Assembly (NCBI GenBank): GCA_963744875.1
Contig: CAVUVQ010000034.1
Location: 310,001 to 374,000, forward strand
Length of the DNA: 64,000 bases
Reading direction: 5' to 3'
Origin: JACDAE01 sp963744875
GTDB lineage: Bacteria > Chloroflexota > Ktedonobacteria > Ktedonobacterales > Ktedonobacteraceae
Every line of letters starts with the position of its first letter. Within the stretch, counting starts at the first letter, position 1. The notes under the pieces are model-generated. The model did not search any database. It worked only from the letters and a program-made list of their open reading frames with translations, and had not been told where the DNA came from. The position numbers and the translations under genes are program-made. Below, piece after piece: positions 7,820-16,983 of the stretch.

Positions 7820-9451
7820 CTATTGAAGCGATCTGCCTAACATACGCATAAGCCCCTGCTCAAGAACGTGCTCAGGCTGATCGTCGGCAACTTCTGCCCG
7901 CCAGGCAATGAAGCTATCAGGTCGCACAAGGACCGCTCCGCTGGAGCTAAGTCCATATGCGGCGAGAAAGCGATTATCTGGATCGACGAAATCGCCCTGG
8001 CTTCCGATACGATAGACATCCAGGGACAGACCAAGTCGTTCGGCTGTCTGTTGCGCACAAGTGGTCCAGGCTTCACCTTCTGGCCCAGTGAGCAAGACGC
8101 TGTGCCGACCAAACAGATCAAGCGTCGAACACTGCTCACCATTGCGCTCCAGAACTACATGCGGCGCATGCGTTCCCGGGCTTCCAGTTGGATGATAAGG
8201 ATCTTCATACCATTCTTTATCTTCGGGAGCGTCTGGAAGGGTTGTCGAGTAGTAACGATAGCCGAAAGCAACCGAATTATAGGGCAGGATCGAAGCCGAA
8301 GTTTTTTTCGCTGCCGGAGAAGAGGCGAAATGCGAAAACATATAGAACGCCTGCTCCGTTGTATAACGAGCAACAGGCTGCCGCTCCTCCGTGTATGTCG
8401 CAAGCAGTTCAGGATTAGCGACCCCGTTGAGGACAAGGGCCAGCTTCCACGCCAGATTATAAGCATCCGCGATACCAGTGTTGGCCCCGAAGGCTCCAGC
8501 TGGAGGGGTCACATGCGCTGCATCGCCAACGAGGAAGATATTTTCCTGTTGCAGGCATCCAGCGGCCCACGCAGCGACTTCCCAGGAATTCACATTCACA
8601 ATCTCGACGGGCAGATCGGGTACGCCGACCGCCCCACGCACCTGCTCAATGCCAGCTTCACCCGCAAAATCTTCTTCTCGTTCGCCTTTTTCTGGATAAT
8701 AGGGTGTAAACAGCGCAAAACCTTGCCCACTACGTACAAAGACAAGGGACGTTCCTTTACGTACAGCTGGATTATTTACAAAGCAGACGGCTATTTTTCT
8801 CCCACGCAAGGGAGCCTGAATATCCGCTGAAAAGAGAATGCTGAGCTGATGCCCAAGCGAGCCGGGGCCATGCGTCTTCGTGCCAAGACTCTGACGAATA
8901 GAGCTGCGGTTCCCATCTGCGGCGATCATGTAACGTGCACGCACTGTCCGCTCAGCATTGGTCGTGCGGTCGCGAATCACAGCATTGACACCATCAGCAT
9001 CTTGCACAAAGGAGACAAGCTCTGTATTAAAGCGCAGGAGGCCGCCCAATTCTTGTGCACGCATTTGTAGGACTGGCTCCAGGGCATCCTGGCTGATAAT
9101 ACAGCCAGAAACAGAACTGAGGTCACTTGAAGTCGTATCTTCCGTGAACGAGGTAAGCTCTCGACCAGCCAGGCTTTCGGCCCGCAAAATGCTGCTATTC
9201 TGAAAGTGTGGGGAAGCCTTCCGACGAATGGCTTCTTCAGTTCCAACCTGGCGAAACTGCTCCATGGTGCGCATGTTGAATGTGAAAGCACGCGGATGTG
9301 GTGAGACTCCGGCATGGCGCTCTACCAGGAGCGAGGGAATGCCATGCCATGCGAGGAAGAGAGAGGTGGACAGACCAACAAGGCTGCCACCCACGATCAG
9401 TACTGGCGTCGTTTCGTCGTATCCAGGTAGTTGTTCCTGCGTATAGTTCAC
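7820..9451 (-). CDS. FAD-dependent aromatic hydroxylase (PheA/TfdB, anthracycline-type)
   Basis: A 543-residue flavoprotein. VLIVGGSLVGLSTS (residues 17-30) is the FAD dinucleotide motif, here with Ser in place of the third Gly. FLVGDAAHVTPPAGAFGANTG is the second FAD motif, and GNRSSIRQ follows the DG motif. A C-terminal thioredoxin-like domain (VLVRPDSFIAWRA) is typical of group A aromatic monooxygenases such as those in angucycline and anthracycline pathways. It likely hydroxylates the aromatic polyketide using NADPH and O2. The start is GTG 9451, with AAGGAGA upstream. It lies 80 bases after the MGT glycosyltransferase and 18 bases before the aldehyde dehydrogenase. Confidence 0.92.
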   Translation of the reverse strand: MNYTQEQLPGYDETTPVLIVGGSLVGLSTSLFLAWHGIPSLLVERHAGVSPHPRAFTFNMRTMEQFRQVGTEEAIRRKASPHFQNSSILRAESLAGRELTSFTEDTTSSDLSSVSGCIISQDALEPVLQMRAQELGGLLRFNTELVSFVQDADGVNAVIRDRTTNAERTVRARYMIAADGNRSSIRQSLGTKTHGPGSLGHQLSILFSADIQAPLRGRKIAVCFVNNPAVRKGTSLVFVRSGQGFALFTPYYPEKGEREEDFAGEAGIEQVRGAVGVPDLPVEIVNVNSWEVAAWAAGCLQQENIFLVGDAAHVTPPAGAFGANTGIADAYNLAWKLALVLNGVANPELLATYTEERQPVARYTTEQAFYMFSHFASSPAAKKTSASILPYNSVAFGYRYYSTTLPDAPEDKEWYEDPYHPTGSPGTHAPHVVLERNGEQCSTLDLFGRHSVLLTGPEGEAWTTCAQQTAERLGLSLDVYRIGSQGDFVDPDNRFLAAYGLSSSGAVLVRPDSFIAWRAEVADDQPEHVLEQGLMRMLGRSLQ

Positions 9452-9531
9452 GCGATATTTCTCCTTCTTTGGCGAGAGATAACCTCCCGGGTATACCCTG
9501 TTCTCCAGCGTTTCCCTGATGGATGGAGATC

Positions 9532-10719
9532 CTATTTGATAAGGAGCTTGACAAAATCCTGCAAAACATCAGCGGCCCGTGTATAACCACCAGCTTTTTG
9601 TATCTCTTCGCGCATCTGCAACGTACGCACGTAATAGGCAGGATCGTTGCTAATACGTGCGGTTGCCGCGCGAAGATCCTCTGTGGTAAGAGATTTCTCG
9701 TCCAGCATGACTCCCAGCCCAAGTTCATCCACACGCCTGGCATTCACGGTTACATCTGATGTTGCTTGCGGAATAACGACGAGCGGAACCCCCTGCGAAA
9801 ACGCTTCGATGATCGTTGCCATCCCCCCATGGGTTATGCATATTTTTGCATACTTGAGTATTTCAAGCTGGGGAACGTATGGGCGCACGATAAAATTGCT
9901 AGGGATAGGATCCAACTTTTTCTGATCGACGTTTTTTCCGATAGAGACGACGACCTTCCACGGCGTATCAGCAAACGCAGCAAAGCATAGATTGAAAAAT
10001 TGGGGTCGATCGTTGTAGACGGTGCCATGAGAGATGTAGATGACAGACTGATTTTCGAGCTGCTCGAAGGGGAAGTCGACCTTCTCCTGGCGGGGAGCAA
10101 TGGCTGAGCCGACGAAGCAGAATTGCTCACCAAAAGAATCTCCATCAACCTGAAAGGCACGGGGAACTGTGACAATGTTGAGCGGTTCTTCGTGTGTAAA
10201 AATACTGCCAAGGTTGAAAGGCTGTACAGGATAGAGTGCGCATACTTTGTCCATCGCTGCCTGAAACGCCGCAATACCCGCAGGATCTTTCGATGCATTC
10301 GTGCGAAAAACGTTGGTCAGGCGCTTATCGAAGGCAAGGATAATACGGAAACTAGTGGCAGGAATATGCAGGAGTTCAGCAATTAATCTGCCGCTCAAAC
10401 ACAGTATTTCGTAGATGATACAATCGGGTTGCTCCGCGCGTATGTTTTCCAATATTTGAGGTATGACGAAGAGGCTCTCGTCGAGCATATACATTGGCAG
10501 ACCAACAGGCTTGCCAGAGGAAGCTGCAACTTTGTTAATCTCGTCAAGCTTCGACTCATAGCAGCGAAATGTGGCCCCGGTTGCCTCTACTACGTCCTTA
10601 AACGCATCTGTCAGGTAATATATTACTTCTTCGCCGCGTGCTACAAGCTCTTGCACTATAGGCAATGTTGAGTTCACATGCGAAGTTGAGGGAATGTTGA
10701 TAAAAACGAACTTTGCCAT
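9532..10719 (-). CDS. Glycosyltransferase, MGT/OleD (GT1) family, copy 1
   Basis: A GT-B fold protein of 395 residues that begins MAKFVFINIPSTSHVN, the family's N-terminal strand with the catalytic-His region. ICITHGGMATIIEAFSQGVP is the C-terminal nucleotide-sugar binding motif. ATG 10719 follows AAAGGGGCA and is preferred over an in-frame start at 10743. The family transfers sugars from UDP or dTDP donors to macrolides and aromatic polyketides. It has a clear paralogue at 22461-23666, so two sugars, or one sugar plus an inactivating glycosylation, are possible. It heads the minus-strand tailoring operon. Confidence 0.92.
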   Translation of the reverse strand: MAKFVFINIPSTSHVNSTLPIVQELVARGEEVIYYLTDAFKDVVEATGATFRCYESKLDEINKVAASSGKPVGLPMYMLDESLFVIPQILENIRAEQPDCIIYEILCLSGRLIAELLHIPATSFRIILAFDKRLTNVFRTNASKDPAGIAAFQAAMDKVCALYPVQPFNLGSIFTHEEPLNIVTVPRAFQVDGDSFGEQFCFVGSAIAPRQEKVDFPFEQLENQSVIYISHGTVYNDRPQFFNLCFAAFADTPWKVVVSIGKNVDQKKLDPIPSNFIVRPYVPQLEILKYAKICITHGGMATIIEAFSQGVPLVVIPQATSDVTVNARRVDELGLGVMLDEKSLTTEDLRAATARISNDPAYYVRTLQMREEIQKAGGYTRAADVLQDFVKLLIK

Positions 10720-10812
10720 AAACGTGCCCCTTTCGCTAAGCATCTCGTCCCATCGTAGAGAAGCGCATCAGGGGCACAGAACCGGGCGCGGCCCCTGACA
10801 CGCGTTGATACC

Positions 10813-11680
10813 CTATTGGACAATGATAGTCAGGTTCATTCCACGATGGATTGAACAAAGGATGTGATAGGTTCCCGCTGTAGTAAATGGTCCAACGGTG
10901 ACGCTATTTCCGCTCATTTGCACACCGCTCACCTTTGGTGCACCGGGCTCTTGTACGATCTGAGGTGCCCCATTCTGCCAACTGCCATTGAAAAGAACAT
11001 GCACAACAGAGCTGTCATCCACAAGTACAGAGTTTGGACCCTTTGGGAATTGTTACGGTGGGCTGAACAAATCCTCCGGCCCCCATATGCACTGTTGGCA
11101 CACCATTAGTGTAATTCGCTGCAGTAGCCGTTGATGGCTCTGCCATCGCACCAATGAAAATACCGCCGATGATCATGCCTATAACCAGGCTCATGCCTGC
11201 GATATACCAGCGTGGAACCCGTTTGCTCCTCTGAGTGTAGTTCTCCACTGCATATCCGATACAGCATCCCAATACAATAATCGTGGTTCCCAGGGCAATC
11301 ACGTCGCCAATGAAGAGAGGAAAGCCTCCGTTTGGACCCTTTGGGTTGCTCAGATCAAAAAGGAGAAAGGGCTGTGCAAAGGTTACGTAGAGGACATACG
11401 CTGCCAGGGGAATAGTCACTAATGGTGCCCAACGAATTCTGGTTGCGAGTAGAATGATCACGGCCAATGAAAAGCCTGTGACAACATAAACATCTGGACT
11501 TGGGGTACCCTTAGCTACTGCGAATGCTACCAAAGCGCTAAAACCGCCAAGAAACCTCAGGACAGATACCCAGAGGGCCGTCTTCCCAAGAACAGAGAGT
11601 GATCGACGTGCAAAGGGACCTGACGGCAACGTTTCTACGTTCTGTTCTGGCCCTTTTTTCTCTTTTGTTACTATACTCAT
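10813..11680 (-). CDS. Membrane protein with C-terminal cupredoxin domain, frameshifted
   Basis: Two frames join into one protein. The first (start 11680) encodes about six hydrophobic segments and a linker ending VTIPKGSKL. The second encodes the rest of a type I copper domain with His in SVVHVLF, then HILCSIHRGM carrying the Cys, His and Met ligands. Removing one base near 11028-11033 joins them as ...GSKL-VLVDDSSVVH..., the usual cupredoxin strand. Such membrane-tethered plastocyanin-like proteins recur in Ktedonobacteria. A role in electron transfer at the membrane surface is likely. The copper ligands are all present, which argues for sequencing error rather than decay. Confidence 0.78.
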
Positions 11681-11932
11681 TGTGCTTCCTTTCCTTTGTT
11701 ACTAGCATTTTTACAACTGGACGAGGACCGTCACTTTCATCTAGATGGTAATAAATACCTGGATCACTCACCTGAATGTTAATCATGTGTAACCGCTCTT
11801 AGAACTTCTTCTGTATAGCTATAGTATCTTCTTAATATTTAACTGGCTAGTTACCAGCACTGTTAGTAAATGGTACACCGCGATACTAAGATAAGAGAGA
11901 GTTTTTAAGACAAAGAAAGGAGGTGACAGCGC

Positions 11933-12607
11933 CTGCTCACGAGAAGACGCGTGTCTCTATCTGCGCCATGGTGCTGTTGCAACACAATGAACGAAAATGC
12001 TCTGTATGGTGACATGTTTGATAAACTCGTCATCGCCGACTTGATTCAGTTTGAACGACTCTATCGCGATCAACAGCAATGGGAGCGCCTGCGTGCTACC
12101 TATCATCCCAATTCCCTGATTCGCGTAGGCTGGTTTGTAGGAACTGGTGATGAGTACATCGAAGCCTCACGTCGCATGGATGCAAACAAAGGCGGCTGGC
12201 ATATCTTGCACGTCACACATCCGACTCTGGTTCAGGTGCATGGAGACCGCGCAATTGCAGAAACCACCACGCTCATTGTCAGACGTACGAAACTCGAGGG
12301 AGTCCTTGTAGATGTCACAATCTACTGTCAGCTCTATTCACGCGTTGAAAGACGTGATGGCATCTGGCGCATTCTCACCTTTGATGTCGTTTATGAGAAA
12401 GATACAGCAGTTCCTGTTTACGCTTCTGATCATTTTGAACTGAACAAGAAAGAACTAGAGGAAGGTCCCGCGGCTTACCGCTTCTCTGCATACAATTTGA
12501 AAAAGATTGGGTACGTTGTTAGAAGTGATGATCTCTACTCGACAGATCATCCAGAGCGCGTTGCCCAACTCTATCATGACGCGGAAGAATGGCTATACCA
12601 GAGCTAG
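11933..12607 (+). CDS. SnoaL/NTF2-like fold protein
   Basis: A protein of about 200-225 residues. MFDKLVIADLIQFERLYRDQQQWERLRATYHP and the later GWHILHVTHPTLVQVHGDRA match the SnoaL-like (NTF2-fold) family, whose members include polyketide cyclases and isomerases as well as dehydratase-like proteins. The start is uncertain. A near-perfect Shine-Dalgarno AAAGGAGGTGA (11915-11925) is followed at good spacing only by CTG 11933. GTG 11951 and ATG 11987 are in frame but lack good sites. The next gene starts 22 bases downstream. The product may be another cyclase or isomerase for the pathway. Confidence 0.78.
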   Translation: MLTRRRVSLSAPWCCCNTMNENALYGDMFDKLVIADLIQFERLYRDQQQWERLRATYHPNSLIRVGWFVGTGDEYIEASRRMDANKGGWHILHVTHPTLVQVHGDRAIAETTTLIVRRTKLEGVLVDVTIYCQLYSRVERRDGIWRILTFDVVYEKDTAVPVYASDHFELNKKELEEGPAAYRFSAYNLKKIGYVVRSDDLYSTDHPERVAQLYHDAEEWLYQS

Positions 12608-12629
12608 CTTATGCAGAGGAGAAAGACTA

Positions 12630-13562
12630 ATGCCGCTTGACCCTCAAACACAGGCCGTTTTAGAGCGACTGAACGCGATCCATTTTGTTCTGACACGTGA
12701 TATGATCCCGGTGCAGGTTCGTAGGAGAGAACGGGCCCTGGCACAACTGATCGCTTCCAACGATCCAGAACCAGTTGCCCATGTCGAAGACCGCTGCATT
12801 CCTGGTCCACTGGGAGAAATCCCACTCAGAATATACACGCCATCAGGAAACGGCCCGTTCCCCATTCTGATCTATTTCCATAGTGGAGGCGGGGTCATTG
12901 GAGATCTCAACTCGGAAGACGCTCTGTGCAGACGCCTGGTGAATCTAGTAGAGTGTCTCGTGATCTCGGTGGACTATCGCCTCGCCCCTGAATACAAATT
13001 TCCTATTGGCCCGGAAGAATGCTATACGGCAACGCAGTGGATTGCGACTCATGCAGACAGGTTCAATGGGATATCTGATCGCATCGCTGTAGGCGGTATG
13101 AGTTCCGGTGGCAACCTTGCGGCGGTCGTCGCACATATGGTACGCGACCGGGGAGGCCCCACACTGGTCTTCCAGCTTTTGCTCGTCCCTGTAACCGACT
13201 TTGGGCTCTCGAATACCTCATCATTGAAGGAATATGCTGAGGGCTACGTTCTTACCAAAGAGGACATCCTTTGGTTCAAAAATTATTATCTGAATAGCGA
13301 CGCAGACAAGATTAATCCCCTCGCTTCCCCATATCTCACCTCGACCTTTTCCGGGCTCCCTCCGGCGCTGATTATTACCGCAGAGTGCGACCCGTTGCGT
13401 GATGATGGTGAACGCTATGGGAAACGGCTACAAGAAGCGGGAGTTCCAGTCAAGGTCTCCCGCCGCAATGGGGCCATCCATCGGTTTATGGTGCCAGACC
13501 AGATCAATCCCGTCCTGGCTGAGTCTGCCGCCGCCCTGCAAACCGCCTTTATGAAAAAGTGA
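12630..13562 (+). CDS. Alpha/beta hydrolase, HSL (acetyl-hydrolase) family
   Basis: A 310-residue hydrolase. HSGGG (residues 84-88) is the oxyanion motif, a variant of HGGG. GMSSGGN holds nucleophile Ser158 and replaces the usual GDSAGGN. ECDPLRDDG holds the Asp and AIHRF the His of the triad. ATG 12630 has AGAGGAGAAAGA upstream; the longer frame from 12507 overlaps the SnoaL-like gene and is rejected. It probably cleaves an acyl ester, perhaps on the sugar or the polyketide, or serves in chain release. It pairs with the SnoaL-like gene as a small operon. Confidence 0.88.
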   Translation: MPLDPQTQAVLERLNAIHFVLTRDMIPVQVRRRERALAQLIASNDPEPVAHVEDRCIPGPLGEIPLRIYTPSGNGPFPILIYFHSGGGVIGDLNSEDALCRRLVNLVECLVISVDYRLAPEYKFPIGPEECYTATQWIATHADRFNGISDRIAVGGMSSGGNLAAVVAHMVRDRGGPTLVFQLLLVPVTDFGLSNTSSLKEYAEGYVLTKEDILWFKNYYLNSDADKINPLASPYLTSTFSGLPPALIITAECDPLRDDGERYGKRLQEAGVPVKVSRRNGAIHRFMVPDQINPVLAESAAALQTAFMKK

Positions 13563-13574
13563 GCATGAGGCGGC

Positions 13575-14333
13575 TCAAACTGGCTGGTGGACTTTGCACT
13601 CAAGGGCCAGGCAAATGAGGTCAATCTGGCTCTCCAGCGTAAGAGCACTGCTATTGAGCACCAGATCGTACAGGAGAGGATCATTGACACCACAGCGATA
13701 CTGAGAGCGGAAATAGCGTGCCTGGCCCCCGTCTTTGCGTTGAATACGCATATGAGCCTGAGGCCTGCTCAGGTGTTCGCTTTGCATGACAGTGTTGACC
13801 CGTTGTTCCAATGATGCAATCACCCTTATATGCAACGCATCAGACCGACCGGCGAGAAGCACCTGTGCTCCATGACCAACGATCACAGTGTTATCTATGC
13901 CTGCAGCCATCGCGACGGCCTGCTGAAGAGCCTCGTGGTAGAGACATTCTTGCATGCGAGCTGTAATGGGCATGGCAAACTGGCTGGCCCAGGCTTCCAC
14001 AGCTTCTGGTGTTGAAAACTGTAGAGAGAGAAGGATACGATCGACAAAGCTGTATGCATGCTCATGGTAGCATGCAACCTCATCTTCCGTGATACCCAAT
14101 TGATGGGCGAGTTGCGCAACTATGTCGCGCTGCACAAGTCGCCAGCGCAGGATAGAAGCCAGTTTTACAGCAATTTCGTAGCCATTACTCCCATATTGCT
14201 GAGAGATCGTGATCACGCGTACTTTAGAAGTATGTGCTCTAGCACTTTCATTGTTATATCTTGTGGCCCCCCCAACTCTCCTTTGCTCTTCCTGTTGAAG
14301 CGACGCTTGCGCAATCTCTGTGCTATAATTCAT
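13575..14333 (-). CDS. Cytidylate kinase-like P-loop protein
   Basis: A protein of about 252 residues with VITISQQYGSNGYEIA near residue 40, the P-loop form of the cytidylate-kinase-like (Cytidylate_kin2) family. ILRWRLVQRDI and VIVGHGAQVLL are further family features. The P-loop lacks the canonical GKS/T ending, as is usual here. ATG 14333 has AGGGAAC upstream; a longer start at 14408 is possible. It lies downstream of the cyclase gene on the same strand, separated by 128 bases, and its link to the polyketide pathway is unclear. The family's substrate is generally unknown. Confidence 0.78.
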   Translation of the reverse strand: MNYSTEIAQASLQQEEQRRVGGATRYNNESARAHTSKVRVITISQQYGSNGYEIAVKLASILRWRLVQRDIVAQLAHQLGITEDEVACYHEHAYSFVDRILLSLQFSTPEAVEAWASQFAMPITARMQECLYHEALQQAVAMAAGIDNTVIVGHGAQVLLAGRSDALHIRVIASLEQRVNTVMQSEHLSRPQAHMRIQRKDGGQARYFRSQYRCGVNDPLLYDLVLNSSALTLESQIDLICLALECKVHQPV

Positions 14334-14461
14334 GACGGGTTCCCTTCTATCTCGCCTGAAATTAGCCACTAAAAGCACTTTGGCGGCTCCTATCGGCACA
14401 GGCGACAACAGGCAGCATTAAAGATACATATAAAAGAACGATGACCAGAGAGCGCATACGT

Positions 14462-15244
14462 TCAGTCTTGACATCTCCACTGATAGATCTGTTTTGCGGA
14501 CGGTGGTAGATCAGGATAAATGAGCGTCACGTACTGATCAAGCTCCGCTTTCACTTCCTGGAAAAGGGGATCGCGGGCATACTCTTTAAGGACACCTGGA
14601 AGAGAAGTGCGAGCCTCTACAAAATGCACATAGATGTCGCCTTGCACCCAGACGTGGCGGGATGTGACACCAATATTACGTGGCAACTCGGTCTCATCTG
14701 AACGCTGAAATGCAGCGACGATTTTGTCTTCGCTGCCCGGCTTATAATTTGCCACGATGATGCCGCGATACAGATCCTCGGCAGGTTGAACCGTACCACA
14801 GCGTTGTTCGACGCGCTCTTTAATCACCTGTTGCTGAATCCTTGTCTGACGATTCAGATGATCGGTAGCGGCTTGCTCAGAGAAGGGGGCATCGGGCTTC
14901 ATTGTGAACTCTTGCTCCCAGGTCATCACCGTAGAAGTCCCATCAATACTGTCATACCACCAGCGCAGCTCCATTTGTTTGAAGGGCCCGGAAGCAGGGT
15001 TACGCTTAGAATAGGTAGACTTACGCTCAGCATTCGTCCAACGTGTGGAGACCCAGCTCCATTGTGTACCATTTTCGTCAGGATGTGTCGTCAACTGAAA
15101 TGTGACACTATCATCCGTCTCTTCAAGGACTTCGCTACTCATATACTCGGTGAATAAATCCGGCCACGTTCGGACGTTATTGGTCAGCCTGAAAACATCT
15201 TCAACAGGCGCATGAATCAGCACAGCATTGCGAATATAACCCAT
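14462..15244 (-). CDS. Fused polyketide aromatase/cyclase and TcmI-type cyclase
   Basis: A 260-residue two-domain protein. Residues 1 to about 148 resemble the SRPBCC/START aromatase-cyclases (TcmN N-terminus, WhiE-VI type): APVEDVFRLTNNVRTWPDLF and WWYDSIDGTSTVMTWEQEF. Residues about 158-250 resemble TcmI/WhiE-VII (SchA/CurD) cyclases: RGIIVANYKPGSEDKI, FQRSDETELPRNIGV and DIYVHFVEA. In actinomycetes these activities are usually separate proteins. Together they would fold and aromatise the poly-beta-ketone. The start, ATG 15244, follows the ACP gene by 11 bases, so the two are cotranscribed on the minus strand, divergent from KS/CLF pair 2. Confidence 0.88.
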   Translation of the reverse strand: MGYIRNAVLIHAPVEDVFRLTNNVRTWPDLFTEYMSSEVLEETDDSVTFQLTTHPDENGTQWSWVSTRWTNAERKSTYSKRNPASGPFKQMELRWWYDSIDGTSTVMTWEQEFTMKPDAPFSEQAATDHLNRQTRIQQQVIKERVEQRCGTVQPAEDLYRGIIVANYKPGSEDKIVAAFQRSDETELPRNIGVTSRHVWVQGDIYVHFVEARTSLPGVLKEYARDPLFQEVKAELDQYVTLIYPDLPPSAKQIYQWRCQD

Positions 15245-15255
15245 GTACTCACCTC

Positions 15256-15498
15256 CTAAGCCTGAATTGAATTAACAAACGCAACAAGTTCCTGAATATT
15301 TTTTGTGGAAAAAACCTCTTCAGATGGAATAGTGATACCCAGCTTATGTTCCAGGCTTGCACAAATTTCGGTTAGCCCCAGAGACTCGACCGCCATCTCC
15401 TCCCAGGAAGCAGTGTTGATATTGGGGATATTCAGGGGAACCCCCACTTTTGCATGTAAAAGGTCAACCATAAGTTGAACACTGCAGCGCGGTGCCAT
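15256..15498 (-). CDS. Acyl carrier protein of the type II PKS
   Basis: An 80-residue ACP. VESLGLTEI contains Ser39, the phosphopantetheine attachment site, in an ESL variant of the usual DSL motif. Flanking helices with SLEHKLGITIPSEE match the family. ATG 15498 has AAAGGAG about 10 bases upstream, and the upstream in-frame extension to 15543 is rejected. It carries the growing polyketide for the KS/CLF pair encoded divergently about 200 bases away. It is the only ACP seen in the window; one for the first KS/CLF pair may lie to the left. Confidence 0.92.
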   Translation of the reverse strand: MAPRCSVQLMVDLLHAKVGVPLNIPNINTASWEEMAVESLGLTEICASLEHKLGITIPSEEVFSTKNIQELVAFVNSIQA

Positions 15499-15699
15499 AT
15501 GTGTGACACTCCTTTCCATAACATGAACGGGATACAAATACACATGTTACCTCTCTCCTGTATCGATGGTAGATGGGGCAGGTTACTGTTGCCTTACCTT
15601 GTACGTAATTGCCTGGCAAGCGCAAATGCTACATTTTTGGAAAGATGGCGCATTGATAGTTGTCGATCTTTCATAGCAGTTATTGAGGAGAAAGCAAGC
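15499..15699. promoter_or_regulatory. Divergent intergenic region between ACP and KS genes
   Basis: This 201-base gap separates the ACP start (minus) from the KS start (plus), so it must carry the promoters of both core operons. No consensus -35/-10 pair with 16-18 base spacing is obvious on either strand. That would fit activator-dependent promoters, for example under the BTAD regulator at 24655-26620, but this is inference from layout. Confidence 0.45.
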
Positions 15700-16983
15700 A
15701 TGGAGCGTGTCGTGATAACTGGTATAGGAGTGGTAGCACCAGGTGGTATCGGAAAAGATGCGTTCTGGGAGACACTCAGTACAGGGAAATCCGCTGCGAA
15801 CCTTATTCAGATTGATGAGCGGGAGCGCTTCAGGTCACAGGTTGTAGCTGCCATTGTGAACTGGGATCCTTGTTCCTCAGGCTTAAGCGAAGAAGAGGTG
15901 GCGAGAACGAGCAGGCATACTCAGTTTGGATTGATTGCCGCCCAGGAAGCATACAGAGAAAGTAACTTACATCTTGCAGACCTGGACGCCACCCGCATCG
16001 GTGTAGCAGCTGGTACGGCCATTGGTTCGACGCTTCGACTTGAGCAAGAATATGCGATTGTGAGCAAACAAGCAACGGAGTTTACCGTCGATCCAGCACT
16101 TGCATCCTCCTATCTGTATCATGCCATGTCACCTACCAGCCTCAGTGCTGAAGTGGCCGTGAAGTTTCATGTACAGGGACCGGTTGTTACCATCTCAACA
16201 GGATGCACCGCCGGGATCGATGCAATTGCGCATGCCTTTGAGTGGATCCGCGACGGAGAGGCCGATGTCGTGATCGCAGGGGCAGCCGAGGCGGGAATTT
16301 GTCCCGTCAATATAGCCTCATTTGATGCAATTAAGGGCACCACACCCAGAAACAATGAACCCAAAACAGCGTCTCGCCCTTTTGATGGGACAAGAAATGG
16401 CTTCGTCCTCGGAGAAGGAAGTGCATTCCTTATTCTGGAATCTCTTGAACACGCCACAAAGCGCCATGCACCAATCATCTACGCTGAAATTACAGGGTAT
16501 GGCAGTGCTCTCAATGCCTATCATATGACCGGCCTGCAACGCGATGGCCTGGATATGATCCAGGCCATCGAGGCAGCTTTGCAGATGGCTGAGCTTGCAC
16601 CCACAGACATTCAGTATATCAATGCCCATGGATCTTCCACGCTTCAGAACGATATTCATGAAACAAACGCCATTAAGGCAATCTGGCGGAAGCAAGCACA
16701 GAACGTTCCTATTAGCTCGATCAAATCTATGATTGGGCACTCATTAGGCGCAATAGGAGCGATAGAGACGGCGGCCTGTGCTCTAGTGCTGCAACACAAA
16801 TTACTTCCACCGACGATCAACTATCACACCCCTGATCCAGAGTGTGATCTTGATTATGTGCCTAACGTCGCAAGAGAGCAAGCTGTAGAGAACATCGTAT
16901 CCACGGCCAGCGGCTTTGGGGGATTTCAATCCGCGCTTGTGCTCTCCCATTTTCCTGGAAGAAGAGGTGACATAGATGCCTGA
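15700..16983 (+). CDS. Type II PKS ketosynthase (KS alpha), second KS/CLF pair
   Basis: A 427-residue ketosynthase with the complete catalytic triad: Cys169 in STGCTAGID, His310 in NAHGSSTLQND and His347 in SMIGHSLGA. SSIKSMIGHSLGAIG and a C-terminal GFGGFQSALV are also typical of actinorhodin-type KS alpha. ATG 15700 follows TGAGGAG at about 9 bases; the longer frame from 15475 crosses the divergent ACP gene and is rejected. It condenses malonyl-ACP units with its CLF partner. The CLF start overlaps this stop by 8 bases, which indicates translational coupling and an equimolar heterodimer. Confidence 0.95.
   Translation: MERVVITGIGVVAPGGIGKDAFWETLSTGKSAANLIQIDERERFRSQVVAAIVNWDPCSSGLSEEEVARTSRHTQFGLIAAQEAYRESNLHLADLDATRIGVAAGTAIGSTLRLEQEYAIVSKQATEFTVDPALASSYLYHAMSPTSLSAEVAVKFHVQGPVVTISTGCTAGIDAIAHAFEWIRDGEADVVIAGAAEAGICPVNIASFDAIKGTTPRNNEPKTASRPFDGTRNGFVLGEGSAFLILESLEHATKRHAPIIYAEITGYGSALNAYHMTGLQRDGLDMIQAIEAALQMAELAPTDIQYINAHGSSTLQNDIHETNAIKAIWRKQAQNVPISSIKSMIGHSLGAIGAIETAACALVLQHKLLPPTINYHTPDPECDLDYVPNVAREQAVENIVSTASGFGGFQSALVLSHFPGRRGDIDA

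Noticed and set aside
7868..8830. A 320-codon open frame antisense to the FAD hydroxylase
   Set aside because: It overlaps a gene with complete FAD motifs, has no domain or ribosome site, and its composition matches a shadow frame.
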